A stretch of 64,000 nt of DNA from Paracoccus zhejiangensis (GTDB lineage: Bacteria; Pseudomonadota; Alphaproteobacteria; Rhodobacterales; Rhodobacteraceae): contig NZ_CP025430.1 in assembly GCF_002847445.1 (NCBI RefSeq), positions 2,170,001 to 2,234,000 on the forward strand, in the 5' to 3' direction. This document shows, piece after piece, positions 8,508 through 16,986 of the stretch. Under the pieces are notes generated by a model. It made no database searches. It was not told the origin of the DNA and was given only the letters and a program-made list of their open reading frames with translations. Within the stretch, counting starts at the first letter, position 1. Every line of letters begins with the position of its first letter. Made by a program: the position numbers and the translations under genes.

Positions 8508-9683
8508 CTATCCCTGTTCGACGGCACTGGCGGCCCTGTCCAGCCGCACCACCGCCTCGGAAATATCTTCATCCGAGATGTTCAGCGGCGGCAAGAGCCT
8601 CAGCGTATTGTCGGCGGCGGCGACGGTCAGGATCTGCTGATCATAGCCGGCCTTGACCAGATCGCCCGGCGCGATCTTGCATTTCAGCCCCAGCATCAGC
8701 CCCTGCCCGCGCACCGCCTCGAACAGGTTCGGATGGGCGGCGACCAGACCCTCGAGCTTCTGCCGGAAGAGGCCCGCCTTGCGTCCGACCTCGGCGAGGA
8801 AGGCCGGATCGGCCACGATCTCCATGACCTTCGAACCGACCGCGCAACCCAAGGGGTTGCCGCCATAGGTCGAGCCATGCGTGCCCGCCACCATGCCCGC
8901 CGCCGCCTTCTCGGTTGCCAGCACCGCACCGAGGGGGAAGCCTCCGCCGATACCCTTGGCGACCATCATGATATCGGGGGCAACGCCGGCGAATTCATGG
9001 GCAAACAGACGCCCGGTGCGGCCCATGCCCGATTGCACCTCGTCGAGGATCAGCAGCGTGCCGGTCTTGTCGCAAAGCGCACGGATCTCGCGCAGGTCGT
9101 CATCGGCCAGCGTGCGGATGCCGCCCTCGCCCTGGATCGGTTCGATCATCACCGCGCAGGTCGTGTCGCTGATCGCCGCGTGCAGCGCTGCCATGTCGCC
9201 GAAGGGCAATTGCCGGAAGCCCGGCATCAGCGGGCCGAAGCCCTTGACCATCTTCTCGGAGCCGGCTGCGGCAATTGCGCCGGTCGAGCGGCCGTGAAAG
9301 GCGCCGTCGAAGGTCAGGATCTCGACGCGCTCGGGATCGCCCTCGCTGTCCCAGTATTTCCGCGCCATCTTGATCGCCAGCTCGGCGGCCTCGGTGCCGG
9401 AATTGGTGAAGAAGACGGTATCGGCAAAGGTATTCTCGACCAGCAGATCCGCCAGCCGCTCCTGCTCGGGGATGCGGTAGAGGTTCGAGACATGCCAGAT
9501 CCGCCCAGCCTGCCCGGTCAGCGTGGCAACCAGATCGGGATTGGCATGGCCCAGCACATTGACCGCGATGCCCGCGCCAAGGTCCAGATATCGCGTCCCG
9601 TCCGTGGCAATGGCCCAGCTGCCCTCGCCGCGCTCGAAGGCGACGGGTGCACGGTTATAGGTCGGCAGGACATGCGAAATCAT
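8508..9683 (-). CDS. argD: Acetylornithine aminotransferase
   Basis: ArgD is a PLP-dependent class III aminotransferase that makes N-acetylornithine in arginine biosynthesis and can also act in lysine synthesis. The 391-residue protein shows [13 protein letters not shown] near 93-105, the cofactor aspartate in LILDEVQSG near 211-219 and the Schiff-base Lys243 in [13 protein letters not shown] lies upstream of the ATG. It heads a minus-strand operon that continues into nitrile hydratase genes and argF. A perfect inverted repeat 48-66 bases before the start may be an operator. Confidence 0.94.
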   Translation of the reverse strand: MISHVLPTYNRAPVAFERGEGSWAIATDGTRYLDLGAGIAVNVLGHANPDLVATLTGQAGRIWHVSNLYRIPEQERLADLLVENTFADTVFFTNSGTEAAELAIKMARKYWDSEGDPERVEILTFDGAFHGRSTGAIAAAGSEKMVKGFGPLMPGFRQLPFGDMAALHAAISDTTCAVMIEPIQGEGGIRTLADDDLREIRALCDKTGTLLILDEVQSGMGRTGRLFAHEFAGVAPDIMMVAKGIGGGFPLGAVLATEKAAAGMVAGTHGSTYGGNPLGCAVGSKVMEIVADPAFLAEVGRKAGLFRQKLEGLVAAHPNLFEAVRGQGLMLGLKCKIAPGDLVKAGYDQQILTVAAADNTLRLLPPLNISDEDISEAVVRLDRAASAVEQG

Positions 9684-9730
9684 GGCAGATTCCTTCAGCA
9701 GTACAGGGATGTGAATGGCAGACGGGATCG

Positions 9731-9749
9731 GACGTTGAAAATCAACGTC
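9731..9749. promoter_or_regulatory. Perfect inverted repeat in the argD upstream region
   Basis: GACGTTGA-AAA-TCAACGTC is a perfect 8-base inverted repeat with a 3-base spacer. It lies 48-66 bases before the argD ATG, in the only non-coding stretch ahead of the arg-nitrile hydratase operon. It could be an operator; the core TTGAAAATCAA only loosely resembles an ARG box, so the binding protein is unknown. Confidence 0.5.
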
Positions 9750-9819
9750 GGGGACGGGCGAAGCTGGCGGTCCGGCTGATCATGGCATCCGCCATAGCGG
9801 CTAATCCGCGCTCGCGCAA

Positions 9820-10638
9820 TCACGGTTTCATCCGGTATCCGGTTTTCAGCCAGCGCCAGCCGGTGAAGAGAACCAGGGCCACGACCGGCACGCAGACCAT
9901 CAGCCCCAGCATTGGCGGCGCATCGCTGACCCCGGCAAAGCCATAGCGCGCGCCGTCGATCAGGTAGAAGATCGGGTTCCAGTGCGACAGCGTGCGGAAC
10001 GGCTCGGGCAGTTGCTCGACCGAGTAGAAGGTACCCGAGAGAAAGCTGAGCGGCGTCACGACAAAATTGTTGATCGCCGCCATCTGGTCGAACTTCTGCG
10101 CCATGATCGCGGCAAGGATGCCAAGCCCCCCCATCAGCAGCGCGCCCAGAAGGATGAAGGTGATCGCCCAGAGCGGATGCGCCACGCCCTGCCCGATGAC
10201 CAGCGCCATGCCGGTGGCGATGACCACCGCAACCAGCCCGGCCCGCGCCACGGCGCCTGCCAGATAGCCCGTCAGCAACTCGCCCGCCGACAGCGGCGGC
10301 ATCAGCGTGTCGACAATATTTCCCTGCATCTTGGCCGAGATGATCGACGAGGAGGTATTGGCGAAGGCGTTCTGGATCACCGTCATCATCAGGATGCCCG
10401 GCCCGATGAAGGCGAGATAAGGCACCCCCATCACCACCTGCCCCTCGCGCCCCATGGCGAGGGCAAAGACCGTGACGAAGAGGCCCGCGGTCATCAGCGG
10501 CGCAAAGACCGTCTGCTGCCAGACCGCCATGAAGCGCATGATCTCGCGCCGGGCCAAGGTTCGCATCCCCAGCCAGTTGACCCGGCCAAAGCGGCGCACG
10601 CCCAGTGTTTTCGCGGCGTTTGTCATGTGATCGGCCAT
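9820..10638 (-). CDS. ABC-2 type transporter permease without adjacent ATPase
   Basis: A 272-residue, six-helix permease of the ABC-2 family (NodJ/YadH-like). The sequence shows an N-terminal cytoplasmic arm (TLARREIMRF), several hydrophobic helices, and the family segment YLISG-like FYLIDGARYGF near 224-234. I chose the ATG at 10638, giving the normal length; the frame extends further upstream only as the shadow of gcrA. No ATP-binding subunit is adjacent, so its partner must be encoded elsewhere, possibly the ATPase at 33.6-34.6 kb, whose own permease is similar in type. The substrate is unknown. Confidence 0.85.
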   Translation of the reverse strand: MADHMTNAAKTLGVRRFGRVNWLGMRTLARREIMRFMAVWQQTVFAPLMTAGLFVTVFALAMGREGQVVMGVPYLAFIGPGILMMTVIQNAFANTSSSIISAKMQGNIVDTLMPPLSAGELLTGYLAGAVARAGLVAVVIATGMALVIGQGVAHPLWAITFILLGALLMGGLGILAAIMAQKFDQMAAINNFVVTPLSFLSGTFYSVEQLPEPFRTLSHWNPIFYLIDGARYGFAGVSDAPPMLGLMVCVPVVALVLFTGWRWLKTGYRMKP

Positions 10639-10752
10639 TTCCCGTCCTTGAATTTCCCGCTTTGCGGGGATATCTCTCGGCATCCCGTTTCTGGCGGGGT
10701 CAATCACGGGTTTCAAGATGTGGCGGGGATACGCCCTGCCGGAAAGGCAATC

Positions 10753-11376
10753 ATGTCCTGGACGGATGAGCGCGTCGAGACGCTGAAGCGCATGTGGAGC
10801 GAGGGCCAGTCGGCCAGCGCCATCGCGAAGGAACTGGGCGGCGTCACCCGCAACGCGGTGATCGGCAAGGTGCATCGCCTTGGCCTGTCGAACCGCAATG
10901 ACGAGCCCGAGGCCGGCAAACCTGCCGCGCCCGTGGCCGAGGCCCCTGCGCCCGAGCCGGCGAAGAAGCCTGCCAAGAAGCCCGAGGTCAAGGTCGACGC
11001 CAAGCCCGAGAAGCTCGAGGAACCCGAAGCCGCCGCGCCGGAAGAAGACGACGAGGCCGAGCCCTCGACCCAGCCGGCCTTCAACCCGGCCAACCGCCGG
11101 ATGATCGTGCCCGCCGGCCAGCCGCTGCCGCCGCAGCCCTCGGCCAACGAGATCAGCCCCGAGGCGCTGGCCTCGGTCCGCGAGGTCGAGAAGAAGGCGC
11201 GAAAGCTGAGCCTGATGGAACTGACCGAGCGCACCTGCAAATGGCCGATCGGCGACCCGGCGACCGAGAAGTTCTGGTTCTGTGGTCTGCCCAGCCAGCC
11301 CGGCAAACCCTATTGCGAGGCCCATGTCGGCGTGGCCTTCCAGCCGATGTCCTCGCGCCGCGACCGCCGGCGCTGA
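10753..11376 (+). CDS. gcrA: GcrA cell cycle regulator
   Basis: GcrA is an alphaproteobacterial sigma70 cofactor that activates promoters carrying methylated GANTC sites during the cell cycle. The 207-residue product begins MSWTDERVETLKRMWSEG with a helix-turn-helix ending NAVIGKVHRLGLS, followed by a long Ala/Pro/Glu/Lys-rich linker (about 50-120). It ends in the conserved sigma-interacting domain with TCKWPIGDP and FCGLP...PYCEAH. The start has GGAAAGG upstream. It is divergent from the ABC-2 permease and followed by its own terminator. Confidence 0.95.
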   Translation: MSWTDERVETLKRMWSEGQSASAIAKELGGVTRNAVIGKVHRLGLSNRNDEPEAGKPAAPVAEAPAPEPAKKPAKKPEVKVDAKPEKLEEPEAAAPEEDDEAEPSTQPAFNPANRRMIVPAGQPLPPQPSANEISPEALASVREVEKKARKLSLMELTERTCKWPIGDPATEKFWFCGLPSQPGKPYCEAHVGVAFQPMSSRRDRRR

Positions 11377-11396
11377 GGGTTCGGCAAACGAGACAG

Positions 11397-11419
11397 GGCC
11401 GCCTTCGGGCGGCCTTTTT
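11397..11419 (+). terminator. Rho-independent terminator of gcrA
   Basis: A GGCCGCC-TTCG-GGCGGCC hairpin followed by TTTTT lies 20 bases after the gcrA stop. It is the same stem-loop as the one after pckA. Confidence 0.85.
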
Positions 11420-11480
11420 CGTTGAGAGCGGCGTCTTTGCTGCGGGCATCATCCTCTTCGGGCCGCGCTACGCCTGAGCC

Positions 11481-12446
11481 TCAGTCGAAGCCCCTCACTT
11501 GCCCGTTCACCCAAGCCCGCAGGATCACCTGCGCCACGGCCCCCTTGCGTGCCGGGGCGATCTTCTCGTGCCGCCCTTCCAGCGCCAGGGCGATCTCGGC
11601 CTTGCTGGCCCAGAGCGCATCTTCCAGCTCGTTCGGGTCCATGGCGATCCGGGTGGTCTCGGCCCGCCCGGCGCAACCGATCATCAGCGAGGCCGGGAAG
11701 GGCCAGGGCTGCGAGGTGACATAGCGCACCTCGCCCACGGTGATCCCCGCCTCTTCCATCACCTCGCGGCGCACCGCCTCCTCGACCGTCTCGCCCGGCT
11801 CCATGAAGCCCGCGAGCAGCGAATACATGCGCGGGTCCCAGTTCGATTGCCGGCCCAAGAGCACCCGGTCGCCATCGAGGATCAGCATGATGACCACCGG
11901 ATCGGTGCGCGGGAAATGCTGCCGCCCGCAGCCGGGGCAATCAAAGCGCCAGCCGGCATGGCTGACCACGTTCCGCGTGCCACAATTGGCGCAAAAGCCA
12001 TGGGTCAGCCGCCATTCGAAAATGCCCTTGGCCGCCGCCGCGATGCCGGCATCGCGATGGTCGATATCGCCCATGATCGCGCGCAGGTCGATGAACTTGC
12101 GCGTCTCGGACAGGTCCAGCGTGCGGCGATCGACGAATTCGGCCGGAGCCACGTCGGGCGGGGCGATATAGGAGACATCGGCGGCGAAATGCGCCGTGCC
12201 GGTCTCGTCGAGGCCCATGAACACGACCGGCTCGGGGCCGTCCACGATCAGTGGATCGGTGGCCGACAGCCAGGCGAGGCGCGGGCCTTCGGGCGTCAGG
12301 TCGAACAGCGGTTTGCCACGCCAGAAGGGCGAGACGCGGCTGGCGGGATCGGCGAGCTGCTGGTCCTGCCAAGCGGCATCGCTGCGCAGCCGGTCGGCGC
12401 GGTCGAGGAAGCTGCCAGCGAAGGTGACATCGGATTCGGGGATCAT
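11481..12446 (-). CDS. nudC: NADH pyrophosphatase / NAD-cap hydrolase
   Basis: NudC cleaves NAD(H) to NMN(H) and AMP and removes NAD caps from RNA. The 321-residue protein has a zinc ribbon (Cys152, 155, 170, 173), the Nudix box starting GFMEPGETVEE at 213 with REVMEEAG, and the NADH-specific SQPWPF at 245-250. Together these distinguish NudC from general Nudix hydrolases. It is convergent with gcrA and separated from it by the gcrA terminator. Confidence 0.94.
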   Translation of the reverse strand: MIPESDVTFAGSFLDRADRLRSDAAWQDQQLADPASRVSPFWRGKPLFDLTPEGPRLAWLSATDPLIVDGPEPVVFMGLDETGTAHFAADVSYIAPPDVAPAEFVDRRTLDLSETRKFIDLRAIMGDIDHRDAGIAAAAKGIFEWRLTHGFCANCGTRNVVSHAGWRFDCPGCGRQHFPRTDPVVIMLILDGDRVLLGRQSNWDPRMYSLLAGFMEPGETVEEAVRREVMEEAGITVGEVRYVTSQPWPFPASLMIGCAGRAETTRIAMDPNELEDALWASKAEIALALEGRHEKIAPARKGAVAQVILRAWVNGQVRGFD

Positions 12447-12530
12447 GGCGGCAACCTGCCCCGTCGCGTGCCGGCTGGCAAGCCACCGCCTGAGACGGGG
12501 CCGGCCAGCCGGGCGGTTCAGTCCCTGCGA

Positions 12531-13694
12531 TCAGGCGTCAGCCAGCAGCAGTTTCCGGTTCTGCAGGTGGCGGCTTGCCAGCTTGCGCGCCGGCCGTCCG
12601 CTGAGCAGCATCCGGGCACCTTCGATCTCGCGGCCGGCCTCGGCGATCCCGGGCATGATCGCCAGGATCTCGTCGCGCGCCTCGGCAGCGACGCTATCCA
12701 GCGCGACCGGGCCGGTGAACAGGCTTTCGCTCGGCGCGCCCTCGGCGAAGATGATCTCATGCTGGTCAAAGAGCATGTGATGATAGGTCACTTCCTCAGC
12801 ATCCTGTACGATGTCAAAGCCCTCGAGCCGCAGGAACTGCTTGGCCGCGCCCAGAACCTCCTGCGTGCCGAACATGCGCTGCGCGATCTTCGACCGGACC
12901 AGGATGCGGTGCTGCGGCGAGACCAGCAGGTCACGATACGGCAGGGCGCCGCCCAGGCAGCCGGCGGCGATGCGGATCGGCTTCAGCTTGGGATTGGCGG
13001 CCAGATCGATGCTGTCCAGCCGCTTGCAACCGATCCAGCGCACCTGCTGGAGCCCGTGATCCAGCGTCTGCACCATGTCACCAATGGTGATGTCCTCGAT
13101 GGCAACCTCGCCGCGCTCGGTCAGAATCTGCGTGCCCGCCGCGAAGCAGACGATATCGACGGCATCGATCGTCCGGCTGTGCGTCGTTCCGTAGTAATCG
13201 CTCGTGATGAACTTGACGATCTTGAACGACTGCATGTGCAGACCGTCGAATGCGGTGTCGGCATTGGTGAAGATCGCGCCGTTCTGCAGCTGGACGATCT
13301 CCAGCGTCCTGGTCACCGCCGTGCCGTCGCCCAGCAGGACCTCGACCTCCCAGGTCGAGACCGAATCGATGGCCGAGGTCACCGGCCCGTTGCCGATGTC
13401 ATAGCTGTAGCTGTCAGCATCGCGCTGGAAGATCGGGCTCTTGAGGTTGGCACGGTCATCTTCTTCAAGACGGCCCGCCTCGCGATCCCGAACAACGTCG
13501 TTCTGGGTGATCGTTGTCAACTGCAGCTCGTCACCGCCGAAGACCGAGCCGACGGCCCAATTGGTGCCGGCACCTTGATTGGCGACGGCAAGGTTCTCGA
13601 TCGTCGTGTTGATGTTCAACAGGCTGGTCGACTCGACAGTGTCCATGTCCGCGAATTGGCCAAGATAGAACTGGTTGACGGTATAGGTCGGCAC
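12531..13694 (-). CDS. Hint-domain (hedgehog/intein-fold) protein
   Basis: This 387-residue protein has an N-terminal region of unknown fold (PTYTVNQFYLGQF) and a Hint domain from about residue 185. The Hint domain starts CFAAGTQILTERGEVAIEDI, where the cysteine is the expected self-cleavage nucleophile, and contains VSPQHRILVRS. Such proteins are abundant in Rhodobacteraceae and are thought to be exported and possibly autoprocessed, but substrates are unknown. I chose the GTG at 13694 because GGGAGAG lies about 7 bases upstream; the frame opens at 13763 without a better signal. There is no canonical signal peptide. Confidence 0.8.
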   Translation of the reverse strand: MPTYTVNQFYLGQFADMDTVESTSLLNINTTIENLAVANQGAGTNWAVGSVFGGDELQLTTITQNDVVRDREAGRLEEDDRANLKSPIFQRDADSYSYDIGNGPVTSAIDSVSTWEVEVLLGDGTAVTRTLEIVQLQNGAIFTNADTAFDGLHMQSFKIVKFITSDYYGTTHSRTIDAVDIVCFAAGTQILTERGEVAIEDITIGDMVQTLDHGLQQVRWIGCKRLDSIDLAANPKLKPIRIAAGCLGGALPYRDLLVSPQHRILVRSKIAQRMFGTQEVLGAAKQFLRLEGFDIVQDAEEVTYHHMLFDQHEIIFAEGAPSESLFTGPVALDSVAAEARDEILAIMPGIAEAGREIEGARMLLSGRPARKLASRHLQNRKLLLADA

Positions 13695-13777
13695 GAAAGG
13701 TCTCTCCCAGAGATTGGATCCTCGATTGAATGTGCCATCCTGAACACCAACCCCCGCGACCAAGCCAGCGGCCGCCG

Positions 13778-13800
13778 GGTTAACTGGTTAAACGGTTAAT
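13778..13800. repeat. Triple GGTTAA repeat upstream of the Hint-domain gene
   Basis: GGTTAA occurs three times at an exact 8-base spacing, 84-106 bases before the Hint-gene start. TTAA spacings of 4 and 12 do not fit the CtrA consensus (TTAA-N7-TTAA), so it is called only as a short phased repeat in a promoter region. Confidence 0.5.
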
Positions 13801-14173
13801 TCGCTTGCAGATTTCCTGTTTAAAGCGGTGAATTGACCTCGGCCGCAGCGATGATCGCCGGGCAAAAAGCGAATGAATTTGCGGGTTCATTCCTGTTCTC
13901 GTCGCCGCCCTTGTCGATCGGGCCATGCGGTGGCTGGCACCAGCGGCTCATTAACAAACCGGAGAACAATGCCGATCTTGCAGCATTGAAACGGGCCGGC
14001 GTGGCGATCTGTCGCAGCAGCCGCAGCGCCGCCGCCAGAGAACTGCTGTCGCCCCTCTCGATCGCACCAAACAGTGCTAGCCCGGCGCTCGCCGCTGTCG
14101 CCCCGCCCGCTCTCTTTCATTCGCGGTCCATCGCGGCTACATACGGCGCCGATCGACCCAAGGACGCACGCGC
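13801..14173. other. Intergenic region between Hint-domain gene and metG
   Basis: About 370 bases between divergent genes. Short frames exist on both strands, but none has a good ribosome site or recognisable protein. It must hold the metG promoter. Just before the metG ATG is AAGGACG as ribosome site. No riboswitch fold was recognised by eye. Confidence 0.5.
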
Positions 14174-15892
14174 ATGGCCCGCCACCTCATCACCTCTGCC
14201 CTGCCCTATATCAATGGCATCAAGCATCTGGGCAATCTCGTCGGCAGCCAGCTGCCCGCCGACCTCTATGCGCGCTATCTCAGGGGTCGCGGCCATGAGG
14301 TGATGTTCATATGCGCCACCGACGAACATGGCACGCCCGCCGAACTGGCGGCGGCCAAGACCGGCGAGGCAGTGGCCGATTATTGCGCCCGGATGCATGG
14401 CGAACAGGCGGCGCTGGCGCGCGGCTTTGGCCTCAGCTTCGATCATTACGGCCGCTCGTCCAGCGACCGCAATCGCGCCCTGACCCAGCATTTCGCCGGC
14501 AAGCTGGCGGATAACGGGTATATCAGCGAGGTCTCGGAAAAGCAGGTCTATTCCATCGACGACGCCCGCTTCCTGCCCGACCGCTATATCGAGGGCACCT
14601 GCCCGAATTGCGGCTATGACAAGGCGCGCGGCGACCAGTGCGAGAATTGCACCAAGCTTCTGGACCCGACCGACCTGATCGACCCGCGCAGCGCCATCTC
14701 GGGCAGCACCAATCTGGAGGTGCGCGAGACCAAGCATCTTTACCTGCGCCAGTCAGCACTGAAAGACGAGATCGCAGCCTGGATCGATAGCAAGACCGAC
14801 TGGCCGATCCTGACCACCTCGATCGCCCGCAAATGGCTGAACGACGGCGACGGCTTGCAGGATCGCGGCATCACCCGCGACGTGCAATGGGGCGTGCCGG
14901 TCAAGCGCGGCGACAGGGACTGGCCGGGGATGGAGGGCAAGGTCTTCTATGTCTGGTTCGACGCGCCCATCGAATATATCGCCGCGACCGCCGAATGGGC
15001 CGATGCCAATGGCAAGACCGACGCCGACTGGCGCCGCTGGTGGCGCAAGGATGAAGGCGCCGAGGATGTCACCTATACCCAGTTCATGGGCAAGGATAAC
15101 GTGCCCTTCCACACGCTCAGCTTCCCGGCCACGCTGATCGGCTCGGACGAGCCGTGGCGCATGGTCGATTACATCAAGTCCTTCAACTACCTGACCTATG
15201 CCGGCGGGCAATTCTCGACCAGCCAAGGCCGTGGCGTTTTCATGGATCACGCGCTGGAGATCCTGCCCGCCGATTACTGGCGCTGGTGGCTGTTGAGCCA
15301 TGCGCCGGAATCCGGCGACAGCGAGTTCACCTGGGAGAATTTCCAGCAATCGGTGAACAAGGACCTCGCCGATGTGCTGGGGAATTTCGTCAGCCGCATC
15401 ACCAAGTTCTGCCGCAGCAAGTTCGGCGAGACCGTCCCCGAGGGCGGCGCATACGGTGCCGAGGAACGCGCGCTGATCGAGGCGCTGACCACCCGCATAC
15501 GTGCCTATGAAGGCTTCATGGCGGACATGGAAGTGCGCAAATCCGCCGCCGAATTGCGCGCCATCTGGGTTCTGGGCAATGAATACCTGCAAAGCGCCGC
15601 GCCCTGGTCCAGCTTCAAGACCGCCCCGGAAAAGGCCGCCATGCAGGTGCGTCTGGGTCTGAACCTGATCCGTCTCTATGCCGTGCTCTCTGCCCCCTTC
15701 ATCCCCTTCACCGCCAAGGCCATGGCCGAGGCAATGGGGACTGCGGATGCGGGCTGGCCCGATGATGTGGAACAGGCCATGATGGCGCTTCAGCCCGGCC
15801 ATGTTTTCACCACGCCCGACAATCTTTTCGCCAAGATCACCGACGACCAGCGCGCCGAGTGGGAAGACCGCTTCAAGGGCGTGCGCAAGTAG
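14174..15892 (+). CDS. metG: Methionyl-tRNA synthetase
   Basis: This class I synthetase charges tRNA-Met. The 572-residue protein has the HIGH-like NGIKHLGN at about 14-21, a four-cysteine zinc finger (CPNC...CENC) near 143-161, and FSTSQGRG near 347 at the KMSKS position. The C-terminal anticodon-binding domain is present. No C-terminal tRNA-binding extension is seen, which is normal for this subtype. It is followed after 10 bases by arginase, so the two may be co-transcribed. Confidence 0.95.
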   Translation: MARHLITSALPYINGIKHLGNLVGSQLPADLYARYLRGRGHEVMFICATDEHGTPAELAAAKTGEAVADYCARMHGEQAALARGFGLSFDHYGRSSSDRNRALTQHFAGKLADNGYISEVSEKQVYSIDDARFLPDRYIEGTCPNCGYDKARGDQCENCTKLLDPTDLIDPRSAISGSTNLEVRETKHLYLRQSALKDEIAAWIDSKTDWPILTTSIARKWLNDGDGLQDRGITRDVQWGVPVKRGDRDWPGMEGKVFYVWFDAPIEYIAATAEWADANGKTDADWRRWWRKDEGAEDVTYTQFMGKDNVPFHTLSFPATLIGSDEPWRMVDYIKSFNYLTYAGGQFSTSQGRGVFMDHALEILPADYWRWWLLSHAPESGDSEFTWENFQQSVNKDLADVLGNFVSRITKFCRSKFGETVPEGGAYGAEERALIEALTTRIRAYEGFMADMEVRKSAAELRAIWVLGNEYLQSAAPWSSFKTAPEKAAMQVRLGLNLIRLYAVLSAPFIPFTAKAMAEAMGTADAGWPDDVEQAMMALQPGHVFTTPDNLFAKITDDQRAEWEDRFKGVRK

Positions 15893-15902
15893 GAGGCCTA
15901 CC

Positions 15903-16823
15903 ATGACCCATTGCATCCTGATCGGCGCCCCCGTCGACGAAGGTCAGCGCCGCCTCGGCTGCCTGATGGGCCCCGCCGCCTATCGCGTGGCGGGCCTGTC
16001 GCGCACGCTTGGCGACCTTGGCCACACGGTCGAGGATCGCGGCGACGTGACCCCGCGCGCGCCCGGCAACGAGACCTGCGCCAACCCCGCCGTCCATCAC
16101 CTGCCCGAAATGCTGGCCTGGACCGAGGCGCTGCGCAGCGCCATGGCCAATGCGCTGCCCGACGGCATGCCGATCATCATGGGCGGCGATCACTCGCTGG
16201 CGCTCGGCACGGTGGCTGGCGTGGCCCAGCACGCCGCTAAGCTCGGTCGCCCGCAATTCGTCATCTGGCTGGACGCGCATAGCGATTTCCACACCGTCGA
16301 GACCACGACTTCGGGCAACCTGCACGGCACGCCGATGGCCTATGCCGCCGGTCGTCCGGGCTTCGATCCCTTCCCGCCCTTCCCCGCCCCGATCCCCGGC
16401 GAGAATATCTGCATGTTCGGCATCCGCAGCGTCGATCCAGCCGAGCATGCCGCGATGCAGGAAACCGAGATCGCGGTGAATGACATGCGGGTGCTGGACG
16501 AGCAGGGCATCGTCGCGCCGCTGCGCGCCTTCCTGAACCGGGTACGCGAGGCGAACGGACTGCTACATGTCAGCCTCGACGTGGATTTCCTCGATCCCTC
16601 GATCGCGCCCGCCGTCGGCACCACCGTTCCCGGTGGCACCACCTTCCGCGAGGCGCATCTGGTGATGGAGCTTCTGCACGAATCCGGCCTTGTCACCTCG
16701 CTGGATCTGGTCGAGCTGAACCCGTTCCTCGACGATCGCGGTCGCACCGCCAAGCTGATGGTCGATCTGGTCGGCAGCCTGATGGGCCGCAAGGTCTTCG
16801 ACCGCCCGACCCGCAGCTACTGA
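15903..16823 (+). CDS. rocF: Arginase
   Basis: Arginase hydrolyses L-arginine to ornithine and urea in the cytoplasm using a binuclear Mn site. The 306-residue protein has GGDHS near 94-98, DAHSDFH near 124-130, GNLHGTPMA and DVDFLDP near 226-232, which supply the metal ligands. The GNLHG segment favours arginase over agmatinase. A strong TAGGAGG lies 6 bases before the ATG. It works in the opposite direction to the argD/argF synthesis genes elsewhere in the window. Confidence 0.93.
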   Translation: MTHCILIGAPVDEGQRRLGCLMGPAAYRVAGLSRTLGDLGHTVEDRGDVTPRAPGNETCANPAVHHLPEMLAWTEALRSAMANALPDGMPIIMGGDHSLALGTVAGVAQHAAKLGRPQFVIWLDAHSDFHTVETTTSGNLHGTPMAYAAGRPGFDPFPPFPAPIPGENICMFGIRSVDPAEHAAMQETEIAVNDMRVLDEQGIVAPLRAFLNRVREANGLLHVSLDVDFLDPSIAPAVGTTVPGGTTFREAHLVMELLHESGLVTSLDLVELNPFLDDRGRTAKLMVDLVGSLMGRKVFDRPTRSY

Positions 16824-16825
16824 CC

Positions 16826-16852
16826 GGCAAGGGCGCCCGCTCGCCCCTTGCC
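16826..16852 (+). terminator. Hairpin after arginase
   Basis: GGCAAGGG ... CCCCTTGCC forms a stem right after the arginase stop, with no clear T-tract. It probably marks the transcript end before the tRNA gene. Confidence 0.5.
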
Positions 16853-16885
16853 ACCACCCCCGCCAGCGGATAGCCAAAGCCATCC

Positions 16886-16971
16886 GCGGGCGTGGCGGAA
16901 TGGTAGACGCATGGGACTTAAAATCCCTGGGGCGCAAGCCCGTGCGGGTTCGAGTCCCGCGGCCCGCACCA
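16886..16971 (+). tRNA. tRNA-Leu (anticodon UAA)
   Basis: The 86-base gene shows an acceptor stem GCGGGCG/...CCCGC, the class II D-arm GGCGGAATGGTAGACGC, an anticodon loop CTTAAAA giving UAA, a short variable arm GGGGCGCAAGCCCGT, a T-arm GCGGG-TTCGAGT-CCCGC, and an encoded CCA. One acceptor pair (7-66) and one outer anticodon-stem pair are mismatched. It reads the UUA/UUG codons, which are rare in this GC-rich DNA. Confidence 0.93.
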
Positions 16972-16986
16972 TGAACGGACAGGTTG

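Noticed and set aside
11499..13799. A 766-codon plus-strand frame spanning nudC and the Hint-domain gene
   Set aside because: It is antisense to two genes with clear motifs and has no recognisable protein features.
13778..13800. GGTTAA triplet as a CtrA binding site
   Set aside because: The TTAA cores are 4 and 12 bases apart, not the 7 of the CtrA consensus, so only a repeat is claimed.
15212..15235. FSTSQGRG in place of KMSKS in MetG, possibly an inactive enzyme
   Set aside because: A KFSTS-like form is a known variant of this motif in one MetG subgroup, and all other elements (HIGH, zinc finger) are intact.
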